From contig NZ_JAMXQV010000029.1 in assembly GCF_024703995.1 (NCBI RefSeq), positions 1-64,000 of the forward strand: a stretch of DNA of 64,000 bases, given 5' to 3'. This stretch comes from Amycolatopsis iheyensis (GTDB taxonomy: Bacteria; Actinomycetota; Actinomycetes; Mycobacteriales; Pseudonocardiaceae). Shown one piece after another: positions 8,716-15,568 of this stretch. The position numbers and the translations under genes were made by a program. The notes beneath the pieces were generated by a model. It was not told where the DNA came from. It did no database searches and saw only the letters and a program-made list of their open reading frames with translations. Positions within the stretch are counted from its first letter, which is position 1; each line of letters starts with the position of its first letter.

Positions 8716-9396
8716 ATGACAACCCCCGGCCGTCGCCGCGGCGCACCGCCCGCCGGAGAACGCCTGACGCGGGACAAGGTGCTCGACCGGGCGACCGAGC
8801 TGATCGAGCGCGACGGCGTGCCCGCGTTCAGCCTGCGATCCCTGGCCAAAGAGCTGGACGTGCGACCCGCCGCCCTCTACAACCACGTCGATGGCCTGGA
8901 CGACCTGTTGACCACGATCACCACCCGGTTTCTCGCCGGCTTCGACCTCACCGAAGCCGACGAGCCGTGGCCGGACTGGGTGTGCATCGTGGCATCGGGA
9001 ATGCACCGACGGATGCTCGCCAGGCCCGAGCTGACCGGCTTGATGCTGTCCCGGGCTCCCATGACCGCAGCCGGGCCCGCGCTCATGCGCCGATTCCTCG
9101 ACCGGCTGGTGTCGGCAGGCGTCTCACGCGCCACCGCCCACATCGCCTGGCACACGGTCCTGACCGTGGTGATCGGATCGGTCCAGCAGGAACGTGCCCG
9201 CCACCGGAAGCAGGAAGACACCTTCCAGGCCGTCCTCACGGTCGCCGTGAACGGGCTTGTCACCGCTGCGGCAGGTCCGCCCGACGACCAGGCACTCGCG
9301 CTTCTCGACGACCACCCGGACGCCGCCCTCGATCAGGCAACCGAAGTACCGAGGTCGAGTGAACCGCCTTCGGCGCTTGATACGGTGGCGCCGTGA
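8716..9396 (+). CDS. TetR-family transcriptional regulator
   Basis: A 226-residue protein. Residues about 15-65 form the helix-turn-helix (VLDRATELIERDGVPAFS, then LRSLAKELDVRPAALYNHVD). The C-terminal half resembles TetR_C domains of TetR/MerR-like drug-response repressors. An upstream in-frame ATG at 8665 lies inside the operator, so 8716 is preferred. Its stop overlaps the GTG of the DUF6153 gene (GTGA), linking it to the DUF6153/DUF305 genes. Autoregulation is likely from the flanking repeats. Confidence 0.88.
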   Translation: MTTPGRRRGAPPAGERLTRDKVLDRATELIERDGVPAFSLRSLAKELDVRPAALYNHVDGLDDLLTTITTRFLAGFDLTEADEPWPDWVCIVASGMHRRMLARPELTGLMLSRAPMTAAGPALMRRFLDRLVSAGVSRATAHIAWHTVLTVVIGSVQQERARHRKQEDTFQAVLTVAVNGLVTAAAGPPDDQALALLDDHPDAALDQATEVPRSSEPPSALDTVAP

Positions 9397-9815
9397 CGGC
9401 AACCGGCCTCGGCAAGGTGCAGCAGGTAGTTCTGCTGTGCGCGCTCGCCGTGTGCGTCGTCGCGATGCACCACGTCGGCTTGGCCTCCGGCATGCCGGGG
9501 GTCGCTGGAGTCACGGCAACGCACGACATGTCCGACGCAGGGTCGCAGGCGGCTGTCGCCCCACCGGATATCGGCTCCGCCGAACACGATCCGGGCATGC
9601 CGGGCGGCATGCACGACGTCCTGCACCTCTGCCTGGCTGTGCTGTGCGCGGCCGGCGCGCTACTACTGACCGTTGCCGCCTTCCTGGGCATTTCCCGGTT
9701 CACGACGACGTTTTCGTGCGCTAAACACCTTCGTGGCCCGCCCAGCCGAGGACGTCCGACTCACAGATACGGCGGCCGCAGCATCCTCACCTCTCTGTGC
9801 GTCTTGCGCACCTGA
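9393..9815 (+). CDS. DUF6153-family membrane protein
   Basis: A 140-residue protein with an N-terminal membrane helix (VVLLCALAVCVVAMHHVGLASG), a central Met/His-rich loop (GMPGV, HDPGMPGGMHD) and a second helix (LCLAVLCAAGALLLTVAAFLG). This is the layout of the actinobacterial DUF6153 family, which commonly neighbours DUF305 genes. Met/His richness suggests copper contact, which is an inference. TACGGT (9381-9386) lies 6 bases before the GTG, so a leaderless transcript is possible in addition to read-through from the overlapping TetR gene. Confidence 0.8.
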   Translation: MTATGLGKVQQVVLLCALAVCVVAMHHVGLASGMPGVAGVTATHDMSDAGSQAAVAPPDIGSAEHDPGMPGGMHDVLHLCLAVLCAAGALLLTVAAFLGISRFTTTFSCAKHLRGPPSRGRPTHRYGGRSILTSLCVLRT

Positions 9816-9872
9816 TCGACCGGCTCACCCGACTGTCGATTCAGGAACGAACATCACAGAGAAGGAATTGTC

Positions 9873-10475
9873 ATGCGCAAAAACTCCATCATCGCGGGCA
9901 TCGTGCTCGCCTCCGCCGCGCTTCTCGGCGCCTGCAGCAGCAACGACTCCGTGTCCGGAATGGACCACAGCTCGTCAGCACCGGCGCCGGCACCGTCGTC
10001 CCCCGCCCAGGCCGCCGGCGAGCACAACGCCGACGACGTCACGTTCGCTCAGCAGATGATCCCGCACCACAGCCAGGCGCTCGACATGGCGAAGCTCGTC
10101 CCCACGCGCAGCACGAATCCGAAGGTGATCGACCTCGCGAGCCGGATCGCGAAGGCCCAGGATCCCGAGATCCAACAGATGCAGAGCTGGCTGACCACCT
10201 GGGGCGCCGGCACGTCCGGCATGCCGGGCATGGACCACGGCATGCCGGGGATGATGTCCGCCGACGACATGAAGAAGCTCGAGGCCGCCAAGGGCGCCGA
10301 GTTCGACAAGATGTGGCTGGACATGATGATCAAGCACCACCAGGGTGCGGTCGACATGGCCAAGACCGAGCTGGCCAACGGCGGCAACGCCGATGCCCGA
10401 GCGCTCGCCCAGAAGATCATCGACGCCCAGCAGGCGGAGATCACCGAGATGCAGGGCATGCTCAAGCAGAGCTGA
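9873..10475 (+). CDS. DUF305-family lipoprotein
   Basis: A 200-residue lipoprotein with signal peptide and lipobox LLGAC (Cys20). The DUF305 domain covers residues about 55-200 with the paired motifs QQMIPHHSQALDMAK and MMIKHHQGAVDMAKTEL and a Met-rich linker (GMPGMDHGMPGMM). DUF305 proteins are ferritin-like helical bundles often linked to metal, especially copper, handling. The ATG follows AGAAGGAA. It is co-directional with the DUF6153 gene and followed by a hairpin at 10545. Confidence 0.92.
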   Translation: MRKNSIIAGIVLASAALLGACSSNDSVSGMDHSSSAPAPAPSSPAQAAGEHNADDVTFAQQMIPHHSQALDMAKLVPTRSTNPKVIDLASRIAKAQDPEIQQMQSWLTTWGAGTSGMPGMDHGMPGMMSADDMKKLEAAKGAEFDKMWLDMMIKHHQGAVDMAKTELANGGNADARALAQKIIDAQQAEITEMQGMLKQS

Positions 10476-10544
10476 CCACCGGTCGCCGGGGCGACGCTTG
10501 CCGCCTCGGCGATCATCGGCAGCCCGGCGGCTACTCAAGCGGAC

Positions 10545-10569
10545 GCGCCCTGGAGGACCTCCAGGGCGC
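10545..10569 (+). terminator. Hairpin terminator after the DUF305 gene
   Basis: GCGCCCTGG and CCAGGGCGC pair across a 7-base centre, which can itself zip further (AGG/CCT). There is no U-run, which is usual for actinobacterial hairpins. It lies 70 bases after the DUF305 stop. Confidence 0.6.
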
Positions 10570-10678
10570 GCGGGGCCCGTGTGGTCGGACTGAGCTGGTC
10601 GCCGGAATCGCCCTCACGGTCCTCTCGGTCGCCACGGTGGCTCTTGCCTACCGATCCGCCGGTAGGCGGCTCAGGCAG

Positions 10679-10725
10679 GCCGCAAGCCAATCGTCAGGTA
10701 TGACCGGAGAGTTTCGTGGCAGGGT
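10679..10725 (+). promoter_or_regulatory. 11-bp repeat promoter, site 1 (leaderless helical protein)
   Basis: The half-site ATCGTCAGG (10690-10698) has a weaker copy GCCGCAAGC exactly 11 bp upstream. Twenty-two bases after the GTCAG comes CAGGGT (10720-10725). The ATG at 10732 follows 6 bases later, so the transcript probably starts at the start codon. Same geometry as sites 2-8. Confidence 0.7.
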
Positions 10726-10731
10726 CGGCAG

Positions 10732-11166
10732 ATGACGAGGACTGGGACAGCCCCGCCAACTGACGATCCGGTGGCCGTCCGCCGGTTGCAGCAGACCGCA
10801 GCCCGCTTCTGGCGCGCTGCCGCCGAGCACCGGGTGCACGCGGCGGAACTGGAACAGGGCGAGGCGACCGACCGGCTGGACCTGGCCCGGGTGCAGCGAG
10901 ACCTGGGTGCGGTTGCCGCCGAGCACGCTCTGGCTTGTCAGGAACTCGCTGCGGCGCAGGCAGCTCGCGCCGCAGCGGCGCGACAGCGCAAGCATTCTCC
11001 ACAATGGACGGATGCGGTGCGCCGCTCGTGTTCGGCGGTCAGGCATGCGGACGTCCATCTCCAACGCGCGGCGGCCTTCGCCGCCCGTGCGGCCGGGCGG
11101 GGCGATGAAGCACGTTGGCACCGGCTACCGGTGAAAAGTGCGGAAGCGGAGTCGCCGTCCCCGTGA
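10732..11166 (+). CDS. Small helical protein, unnamed family (paralogue A)
   Basis: A 144-residue, Ala/Arg-rich, almost wholly helical protein with no signal peptide. It aligns with the products at 17678-18136 and 40776-41129. Shared points are W..A..HR near residue 25, HALACQELAAAQ near residue 65, and SPQWTDAVRRS..A.R.A..H near residue 90. The function is unknown; coiled-coil packing is likely. The ATG has no ribosome-binding site and lies 6 bases after a -10, so it should be leaderless and under the 11-bp repeat promoter. A small membrane-protein gene follows at 11182. Confidence 0.8.
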   Translation: MTRTGTAPPTDDPVAVRRLQQTAARFWRAAAEHRVHAAELEQGEATDRLDLARVQRDLGAVAAEHALACQELAAAQAARAAAARQRKHSPQWTDAVRRSCSAVRHADVHLQRAAAFAARAAGRGDEARWHRLPVKSAEAESPSP

Positions 11167-11181
11167 GCCGACCTGCCGGCG

Positions 11182-11412
11182 GTGGGCGTTGTCGTTGTCG
11201 TCGTGGCCATCGCGGTGATCGTGGACCGGCGCACCGGGGGACGCAGGATCATGCGAATGCCCGGTTGGCTCGAACGGCGGGGTCGTGGCCAGATGGCAGC
11301 CGGTCCGGTGTACTGGGGTTCCACCGAATACCGCCCGGTGGTTCCCCGCGAGCGGGAAGACCAGGAGCACAACCCGGCGAAACGATCGGACACGGGCCCC
11401 GGAGAAGATTGA
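11182..11412 (+). CDS. Small single-helix membrane protein, unknown
   Basis: A 76-residue protein. A Val-rich membrane helix (GVVVVVVAIAVIV) starts at residue 2, followed by a basic then mixed cytoplasmic tail (RRTGGRRIMRMPGWLERR). The GTG lies 15 bases after the stop of paralogue A and has only a weak ribosome-binding site, so translation probably depends on the upstream gene. The paralogue at 40776 is likewise followed by a small membrane protein (40555), which supports a functional pair. Confidence 0.55.
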   Translation: MGVVVVVVAIAVIVDRRTGGRRIMRMPGWLERRGRGQMAAGPVYWGSTEYRPVVPREREDQEHNPAKRSDTGPGED

Positions 11413-11628
11413 CGGGTTTCCCCGGGTCTCACTTTCCGGACTCCCGCGGGCGGGCGGTGTCGGTCTCCTCCGGTCGATCAGGGTGCAGCAGCCCGCCGGG
11501 CATCACACCGCCGGCCAAGCCGAGGGGGCCTTCTTCCTCTACATCGGCATCAATCCAGGAACAGCTCGCAGAGGACCCTTCCGGCAGGAGCACGGGGGTG
11601 AAGGCGACGGAGGCTCGGGCTCTGCGCC

Positions 11629-12128
11629 TCAGCCAGGGCTGGGGCCGCACACGCGAACGCTGCCGGGCGGCAGCGCGATGACCGCGTAGGGGCGAAGCAA
11701 CTCATCGAGACCGCCCGAAGCCCCGCGCGAGGGGCTCCCACCCGCGCGCTCGCCGGTCACGACCTCGTCGACGAACTGCGCCACCGATACCGGGGCTGGG
11801 ACCAACGGGTCGCCGAACCGTGCCAGGGACTCGGCCGATCGCTGTTCGCTGTGTTCGAGCAGAACTTCCCAGCCATCCGCGGCCGACCAGACCAGCAGCA
11901 GGTCCCGCCCCGGATGACGCGGGGATTTGCGGCTCAGCGCCAGGTAGGCAGCCGGGGGGTCGAAGTCCCGGGCCGTGCCGCCCGGAAGTACGCCCACCAC
12001 CTCGGAGACCGCGCGGAGGTACCCGGCCAAGCCGACCTCCCACGACTGAAGTCCGCGCTGGAGCACCTGCTTCCCTTCTGGTTCCAGGCCGTGGTTCCGC
12101 GAACCGAACAGCGGACGGATGTGCCGCA
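11629..12128 (-). CDS. DUF6292-family protein
   Basis: About 166 residues from ATG 12128; an alternative GTG at 12066 has a better ribosome-binding site (GAAGGGAAG). The core matches the second copy at 25432: LAGYLRAVSEVVG, then PPAAYLALS, HPGRDLLLVWSAADGWEV, a VPAPVSVAQFVDEVV segment and a C-terminal LLRPYAVI. DUF6292 proteins are actinobacterial and of unknown role. The gene is transcribed from repeat promoter site 2, whose -10 ends at 12145. It is divergent from a frameshifted small gene at 12247. Confidence 0.78.
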
Positions 12129-12144
12129 TCCGGCCACCGCCTGA

Positions 12145-12191
12145 CAGTTTGCCGGACAACCGGCCGGACGAACCTGACGAAAACCTTGCGA
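12145..12191 (-). promoter_or_regulatory. 11-bp repeat promoter, site 2 (DUF6292)
   Basis: Read on the minus strand: ATCGCAAGG (12191-12183), then 11 bp on TTCGTCAGG, then 22 bases after GTCAG the -10 CAAACT (12150-12145). The DUF6292 ATG lies 16 bases beyond the -10. Confidence 0.7.
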
Positions 12192-12246
12192 TTCGGATCG
12201 CGGCGCGCCGGGCGCACAGCCGCTGCCGCTGCCGAGAGGAGCACCG

Positions 12247-12502
12247 ATGTTCGACTTCACCGAAAGGACCAGCATCACGGCACCACACGCAGCGGTCCCG
12301 GTCGGCGCCGTTGCGCGAGGCCGGGGGCGCGGTCGCGGTCCGCTTCGACACCGCGCGGGGCTCCCGGACCATGCCTCCCGGGGAACTCGCCGACCGCGGC
12401 TCGTGGACCGAGGCCGCGGCACGCGCGTACGCCGACGTGGTCGGCGCGGCCATGGTCGGACCGATCCTGTCGGCACTCAGGACCGGACACGGCCTGCTTT
12501 GA
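12247..12502 (+). pseudogene. Small gene of unknown function with a one-base frameshift
   Basis: The ATG at 12247 follows a GAGAGGAG ribosome-binding site and reads MFDFTERTSITAPHAAV. The frame then degenerates into arginine-rich junk, while the +1 frame continues as a convincing protein (LREAGGAVAVRFDTARG, then RAYADVVGAAMVGPILSAL) to TGA 12500-12502. Removing one C from the CCC at 12298-12300 joins both into about 84 residues with good codon use. It is either a real inactivation or a sequencing error in a homopolymer. No family was recognised. It is divergent from the DUF6292 gene. Confidence 0.55.
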
Positions 12503-12664
12503 CCGTTTCGAGGCGATTAGGGTGGTCTCACCGCGACCGGATGCCGACGTGCGGTTCCGCTCATCGAGCCGTGATGGCCAGGTCATCGGCACGCATCAGG
12601 CAACAGTTCGACTGATCAAGTAATCGCCTGATCGCCACAGCCGGTACCACCACGAGGAGCAAAA

Positions 12665-13516
12665 GTGCCCGTTCCGATCTCGGAAGCCCTCACCGCCCAA
12701 GCCGACTCCGCCCGGAGCAAGATCGCCGAGCTGCGGCACCCCGGCCGGTACCTGCTGAGCTCGGCACTGGCGGGCGCCTACATCGGCGTCGCCGTGGTGC
12801 TGCTGCTCGCCGTGACGGGTCCGTTGAACGCGGCGCAGTCGCCGTGGACGAAGCTCGTGCAGGGGCTGGTGTTCGGGATCGCGTTGACGGCGGTGGTGTT
12901 CGCGGGCGCCGAGCTGTCGACGGGCAACATGATGACCATGGTCCAGGGTGCGCTCGCCCGCCGACGGGGTGCCGGAGCCGGGCTCGCCGTGATCGCGGGA
13001 TCGTTCGTGGGGAACCTGGCCGGTTCGGTGGTGTTCGCCTGGCTGGTCCACGAAAGCGGGATCTTGCAGGCCGGTGCGACGGCCGGGCACGCGGCTCCGG
13101 CAGCCGCGCTGCTGGCCGCGACGGTGAAGGCGAAGGCCGCGGAATCAGCCGGGATGCTGTTCTTCCGCGGTGTGCTGTGCAACTTCCTCGTCTGCCTCGC
13201 CGTCTGGATGGCCGCGAGGACCAAGTCCGACGGCGCGAAGCTGGCGCTGATCTTCTGGTGCTTGCTGGCCTTCATCGGCTCCGGGTTCGAGCACGTCGTG
13301 GCCAACATGACGGTGTTCTCCCTGGGCATGTTCGAGGACGTCCCGGGCGCCACCGTCGGGGTCTTCGCGTTCAACCTGGCACTGGTCGGTCTGGGCAACC
13401 TGGTCGGTGGCGGCCTGCTCGTCGGCGCGGGCTACGGCTTCCTCGGCCGGGACACCCCACCCGCCACGGACGTGCCGCGCGCGGCCGACAAGCCTCTCGA
13501 GACAACTGCCGTGTAG
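12665..13516 (+). CDS. Formate/nitrite channel (FocA/NirC family)
   Basis: A 283-residue protein with six predicted membrane helices in the FNT order. Visible are the Lys/Pro-rich N-terminus, the FAGAELSTGNMM re-entrant segment, LFFRGVLCNFLVCLAVWMA, and GFEHVVANM carrying the channel histidine. FNT pentamers pass formate, nitrite or related monovalent anions; the exact anion cannot be read from sequence. The GTG start follows GAGGAGC. The stand-alone gene has a TAGGGT-type -10 near 12520 and a long leader. Confidence 0.9.
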   Translation: MPVPISEALTAQADSARSKIAELRHPGRYLLSSALAGAYIGVAVVLLLAVTGPLNAAQSPWTKLVQGLVFGIALTAVVFAGAELSTGNMMTMVQGALARRRGAGAGLAVIAGSFVGNLAGSVVFAWLVHESGILQAGATAGHAAPAAALLAATVKAKAAESAGMLFFRGVLCNFLVCLAVWMAARTKSDGAKLALIFWCLLAFIGSGFEHVVANMTVFSLGMFEDVPGATVGVFAFNLALVGLGNLVGGGLLVGAGYGFLGRDTPPATDVPRAADKPLETTAV

Positions 13517-13586
13517 TTCAGGCGCGCATCCGGTGTCGGGGGCGTACGGTTGGACCACCAGGACCACCCAGCTCGAGGAGGACGGC

Positions 13587-13682
13587 GTGCCCGGTCTGGT
13601 CGACGCGATCGGTCTCATCGTGGTATTCCTCGTGCTCGCGGGGGCACTTCGGCTGACACACCGCCGGCTCGGCGGTAAATGA
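13587..13682 (+). CDS. 31-residue membrane peptide
   Basis: A GTG after a strong GAGGAGGAC ribosome-binding site opens 31 codons: a short head, one hydrophobic helix (AIGLIVVFLVLAGAL) and a basic tail (RLTHRRLGGK). Orientation inside-basic suggests a single-pass inner-membrane peptide. A TACGGT -10-like hexamer lies near 13545. No family was recognised. It lies between the FNT channel and the methyltransferase. Confidence 0.55.
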   Translation: MPGLVDAIGLIVVFLVLAGALRLTHRRLGGK

Positions 13683-13722
13683 ATCCCCGGCGCCGCTCTG
13701 TCGTCGACACCGGGAGCAGACC

Positions 13723-14589
13723 ATGCCGCAAGGTCCGGAGGGAACCGCGCTCGGACCGATGGTCATCGTCGCCGCGGACCAGCACGAGACTTCGCCGCTG
13801 ATCACCGACGACCTCGCCCGCAGGATTCTCCCCGCGGCCGGCCGGGTCACCGTCGCGCTGACCGCGTGGCGGCCGATCCGGAGGCTCCTCTTCTCGGCGA
13901 CGGAAACGAAGATGCCGGGCTTGTGGGCGAGCATGTTGTGCCGCAAGCGGTTCATCGACGACAAACTGTCGGCGGCCACCGAAGCGGGCATCGAAGCGGT
14001 GGTCATCCTCGGCGCGGGCTTCGACACCCGCGCGTACCGGCTTCCGGCACTCCGAGGCATCCCGGTGTACGAGGTGGACCTGCCCTCGAACATCGCCCGC
14101 AAGAAGGCCGCCCTGCGGAAGGCGTTCGGCCGGGCCCCCGAGGCCGTCACACTGGTTCCCGTCGACTTCGAAAACCAGGATCTGGCCGATGAGCTCGGCA
14201 AGCACGGGTGTCGACGGGATCAGCGGACCTTCTACGTCTGGGAGGCCGTGACCCAGTACTTGACCGAGGCGGCCGTGCGCCACACCCTCGAGACGCTGTC
14301 CGCCGCCCCGGCCGGGAGCAAGCTGACGTTCACCTACATCCGCCGGGATTTTCTCGACGGAACCGAGACGTTCGGCGCCCAAGCCGCTTACGACGAGTTC
14401 GTGGTGAAGCGCCGGCTGTGGCATTTCGGGCTGAATCCCGGCGAGGTCGGCGCCTTCCTGGCCGAGTACGGCTGGCAGGTGGTCGAGCACTGCGGGCCGG
14501 CCGAGTTCACCGACCGCTACCTCCGGCCGAACGGACGCACGCTCCCCGTGTCGGAGGTCGAACGGTCAGTCTTCGCCGAACGCCGCTGA
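13723..14589 (+). CDS. Class I SAM-dependent methyltransferase, leucine carboxyl methyltransferase type (PF04072)
   Basis: A 288-residue protein. Motif I AVVILGAGFDTRAYRL lies near residue 90, with YEVDLPSNIARKKAAL following (acidic loop and the family's Lys-Lys region), VPVDFENQDLADEL, and VWEAVTQYLT near residue 180. This is the PF04072 / TIGR00027 family, common and expanded in actinobacteria and mostly of unknown substrate. The ATG follows GGGAGC. It is likely single-gene, convergent with the anti-sigma-type operon. Confidence 0.88.
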   Translation: MPQGPEGTALGPMVIVAADQHETSPLITDDLARRILPAAGRVTVALTAWRPIRRLLFSATETKMPGLWASMLCRKRFIDDKLSAATEAGIEAVVILGAGFDTRAYRLPALRGIPVYEVDLPSNIARKKAALRKAFGRAPEAVTLVPVDFENQDLADELGKHGCRRDQRTFYVWEAVTQYLTEAAVRHTLETLSAAPAGSKLTFTYIRRDFLDGTETFGAQAAYDEFVVKRRLWHFGLNPGEVGAFLAEYGWQVVEHCGPAEFTDRYLRPNGRTLPVSEVERSVFAERR

Positions 14590-14627
14590 CGCGGCTCGGA
14601 CTGCGCCGAGCTGGGCAGTGACCGGGA

Positions 14628-15179
14628 CTACTGCTTGTCCGGCGGCGAGGTGGCGATGTCGGCCACCGGTCTGCTGGTGAACCGGATCCGCGTCCCCTCG
14701 GTGGAGCGTTCGACCACGAAGTAGAGCCCGGCCGCGCGCATCAGGTCCAGCCCGAACCCCCGCGGGACCGGCCCGGGCCCCGGTTCCCGCCAGGTTCCCG
14801 CGTCCCGGATCGTCAGCTCGATGTGGCGGGCACCGACGGCGGACTGCTTCACGGCGGCGGTGACTTCGATCTGTCCGGGGTGGGGCAGCAGCGCCGAGTC
14901 CACGGGGACGCCGTAGCCGTGTTCGATGCTGTTGCTCACCGCTTCACTGACGGCGAGCACGAGGTCGTCGACCTCGTCCTCCGGCCAGCGGCGCGCCCCG
15001 AGCCAGTCCCGGAACCGGCTCCGGGCGACGGAAGGGGAAATCCAGTCGGCGGCGAGCACGAAACGGAGAGCCGCGCCGGCGCGGAACCGTCGCGCCGGCC
15101 GCCGGTTGACCGCGTCGTCTTCCTGCCCGGATGTCGATGGCACCGGTTCGTCACCCTTCCTTCGACCAGCACGTGTCAC
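14628..15179 (-). CDS. Anti-sigma-factor-type ATP-binding protein (HATPase_c)
   Basis: A 183-residue protein with a GHKL ATPase fold: LVLAVSEAVSNSIEHGYG is the N-box (helix with E and N), then IRDAGTWR as a G1-like box and PRGFGLDLMRAAGLYF as the G2-like box. Such RsbW/SpoIIAB-like proteins bind sigma factors or phosphorylate STAS partners. The GTG start overlaps the stop of the STAS gene upstream, so the two are translated together, which supports partner switching. Confidence 0.85.
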   Translation of the reverse strand: MTRAGRRKGDEPVPSTSGQEDDAVNRRPARRFRAGAALRFVLAADWISPSVARSRFRDWLGARRWPEDEVDDLVLAVSEAVSNSIEHGYGVPVDSALLPHPGQIEVTAAVKQSAVGARHIELTIRDAGTWREPGPGPVPRGFGLDLMRAAGLYFVVERSTEGTRIRFTSRPVADIATSPPDKQ

Positions 15180-15568
15180 CCGGCGAGCGCATCGCTCACC
15201 TCGTGGTACAGCGCGAGCACCTTGTCCAGCCCGGTGATCTCGAGCGGACCGGGCACCGGCCGGTTCCGGTCGACCACGACGCGCAGGGTCCGGTAGCCGG
15301 GCACCATCGCGGCCAGCGCCGCGGTGTCGAACAGCAGGCGCAGGCCGGGCGCGCCCAGGAAGCCGACCGCGGTCAGGTCGAGGACCAGCACGCGGCCGTC
15401 CAGCTCGGCGAGTGCCCAGGTGACGGCGTCGCGCAGCCGGGCCGCGGTCAAGCCATCGACCTCGCCCGTGAGAGTGAGCACGACGGCGTCGTCGTGCTCG
15501 TCGACCGTCAGAGTCAGCAGTTGCTCCTGCGCGGGCCCGGGTGGCGGGCCCATGCCGTCGCCGGTCAT
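15176..15568 (-). CDS. STAS-domain anti-sigma-factor antagonist
   Basis: A 130-residue protein with one STAS domain: VVLTLTGEVDGLTAARLRDAV, then RVLVLDLTAVGFLGAPGLRLL. The usual phosphorylatable Ser position is GAPG here, so no clear Ser is seen and regulation may differ. The ATG overlaps the PBP stop (ATGA) and its stop overlaps the ATPase start. It probably pairs with that ATPase. Confidence 0.85.
   Translation of the reverse strand: MTGDGMGPPPGPAQEQLLTLTVDEHDDAVVLTLTGEVDGLTAARLRDAVTWALAELDGRVLVLDLTAVGFLGAPGLRLLFDTAALAAMVPGYRTLRVVVDRNRPVPGPLEITGLDKVLALYHEVSDALAG

Noticed and set aside
10590-10731. Possible small membrane peptide (VAGIALTVLSVATVALAY)
   Set aside because: The segment looks hydrophobic, but no start codon with a ribosome-binding site opens the frame, and repeat promoter site 1 overlaps its end.
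11413-11628. Minus-strand 73-codon frame in the convergent gap
   Set aside because: No ribosome-binding site, no recognisable domain, composition like non-coding sequence; I see nothing else in this gap.
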